NCBI RefSeq assembly: GCF_002951835.1
Contig: NZ_CP019448.1
Location: 620,001 to 684,000 of the forward strand
Length of the DNA: 64,000 bases
Direction of reading: 5' to 3'
Source: Simonsiella muelleri ATCC 29453
GTDB lineage: Bacteria; Pseudomonadota; Gammaproteobacteria; Burkholderiales; Neisseriaceae
Shown here: piece after piece, positions 63,447 through 64,000 of the stretch
Layout: each line of letters begins with the position of its first letter
How positions within the stretch are numbered: position 1 is the stretch's first letter
Notes under the pieces: model-generated
What the model was told of the DNA's origin: nothing
Database searches by the model: none
Seen by the model: the letters and a program-made list of their open reading frames with translations, nothing else
Program-made: the position numbers and the translations under genes

Positions 63447-64000
63447 TTAAGCCAATTTTTCTGGCGCATTTTCATCATCCTTGGTTTCGCTGCGCATTTT
63501 ATTAACCAAATCACGCAAGGCTTTTTGCACGCGCAAAGATTGTTGATTAAAATTGCCACGTAAAATAACAACGGCATCACTGAACAAACCTTTTTGATGA
63601 TTGTCCAGCATCTTTAAGGTACAAGATTTGAAATCATCGTAGGCATTTTGCAGTTCTGTGTATTCTGTGTAATGGCGCAAGTTTTTGCCCTCGCATTGTA
63701 GCCACTGTCCAATGCAGCACAGCAATTCAGAGCCGACTTTGGACATTTTGGCGTATTGGTTGGTTGTGCCATCGCGCATACTTTGTTCAATTTGTTTGCA
63801 CCATTCGGTATGACCTGTGAGTAAATATTCCAATTGTGGGATACTGGTTTTAATTTTATCAGATGAGTTATTTTTTTCATCATCAGGGAGTTCTATATCT
63901 TCTGTTTCATTATCGCAACCACAACCACAACCGCAGCCACATGGACTAATTTGAATGGGTCTTTCATAAACAGGAGATTCATCAATGGTAATGTGTTTCA
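63447..64000 (-). CDS. Cytosolic protein with a CGCGCGC cysteine cluster, 5' end at the window edge
   Basis: The frame is open from 63447 to the end of the window (about 184 codons). The last two bases, TG before AAA, could complete an ATG whose A lies just outside. The N-terminal part reads KHITIDESPVYERPIQISP then CGCGCGCDNE and an acidic stretch; the rest is helical with LLTGHTEWCKQIEQSMRDG, SELLCCIGQWLQCEG and ILRGNFNQQSLRVQKALRDL. The alternating Cys-Gly cluster suggests metal binding. No signal peptide. Family not recognised. A DUS and AT-rich spacer (63306-63446) separate it from uppS. Confidence 0.6.
   Translation of the reverse strand, partial: KHITIDESPVYERPIQISPCGCGCGCGCDNETEDIELPDDEKNNSSDKIKTSIPQLEYLLTGHTEWCKQIEQSMRDGTTNQYAKMSKVGSELLCCIGQWLQCEGKNLRHYTEYTELQNAYDDFKSCTLKMLDNHQKGLFSDAVVILRGNFNQQSLRVQKALRDLVNKMRSETKDDENAPEKLA

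Overview
The window is a stretch of chromosome from a Neisseriaceae bacterium. The DNA uptake sequence (DUS) AGGCTGCCTGAA / AGGCAGCCTGAA occurs dozens of times, often as a near-palindrome that reads as both forms. From established knowledge this is the dialect of the Simonsiella / Kingella / Alysiella branch rather than of Neisseria sensu stricto (ATGCCGTCTGAA). The moderately low GC (by eye low 40s %, not counted), UbiM, LutABC and several MITE families fit that group. Simonsiella-like is my best guess; species is not decided.

Region 1 (1-9.5 kb) is the immunity and head/tail part of a decayed Mu-like prophage, running off the left edge. From right to left it holds an S24-type repressor, two tandem operator dyads, Ner, a frameshifted and truncated MuA transposase, a DUF3164 gene with a nonsense codon, then late genes: prohead protease (5' end replaced by a MITE), decoration protein, lambda-E-type capsid, gp36, gpG, gp37, tail tube and tape measure. 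MuB, terminase, portal and tail chaperones are not seen, so it is probably defective. A broken host gene fragment follows at 9.5 kb.

Region 2 (9.8-23.3 kb) is mostly core: phosphate transporter, pyrH, an SbmA-like peptide transporter, an L-lactate block (lldP, lutB, lutC, lutA), a type I RM specificity remnant, glycerate kinase, an IS982-family element inserted exactly at the stop codon of an amidase gene, and cdsA.

Region 3 (23.3-25.3 kb) is a ruined defence island: a fragment bearing a foreign mucosa-type DUS, a reverse transcriptase of the DRT/unknown-group class broken by two frameshifts, and what looks like the 5' end of a type I-C cas1.

Region 4 (25.3-40.3 kb) holds small envelope proteins, tRNA-Leu, tamA, a zinc alcohol dehydrogenase, a tetrapyrrole-type methyltransferase, plsX, a CobW-type GTPase, mnmE, tRNA-Lys, ubiM, dapD and the helicase half of hrpA.

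Region 5 (40.3-47.1 kb) is the most interesting part. An AT-rich, DUS-free two-gene cassette (AAA ATPase with ABC-like motifs plus a TOPRIM-like partner, overlapping by 11 nt) sits inside hrpA, splitting it into two open polypeptides precisely at the helicase core / accessory-domain junction. After the second hrpA half comes another AT-rich, DUS-free gene with a HEPN-like Rx6H motif and its own promoter, then a DUF2130 remnant. The cassette resembles PARIS/RloAB-type two-gene antiphage systems in layout, but I could not place it in a named family.

Region 6 (47.2-64 kb) is core: trxA, murB, norM, a membrane protein of unknown function, tRNA-Glu, mutM, an ArsR-type regulator, relA, rsfS, a tRNA-His/Arg/Pro cluster, serS, a SIMPL protein, a DedA protein, priA, uppS and a partial cysteine-cluster protein.

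At least four families of small inverted-repeat elements (Correia-like, two AGAACCTG-ended families, and a CTTTGCAAAA-ended family) fill the intergenic spaces, several sitting exactly at stop codons. Many transcription ends seem to be inverted DUS pairs.
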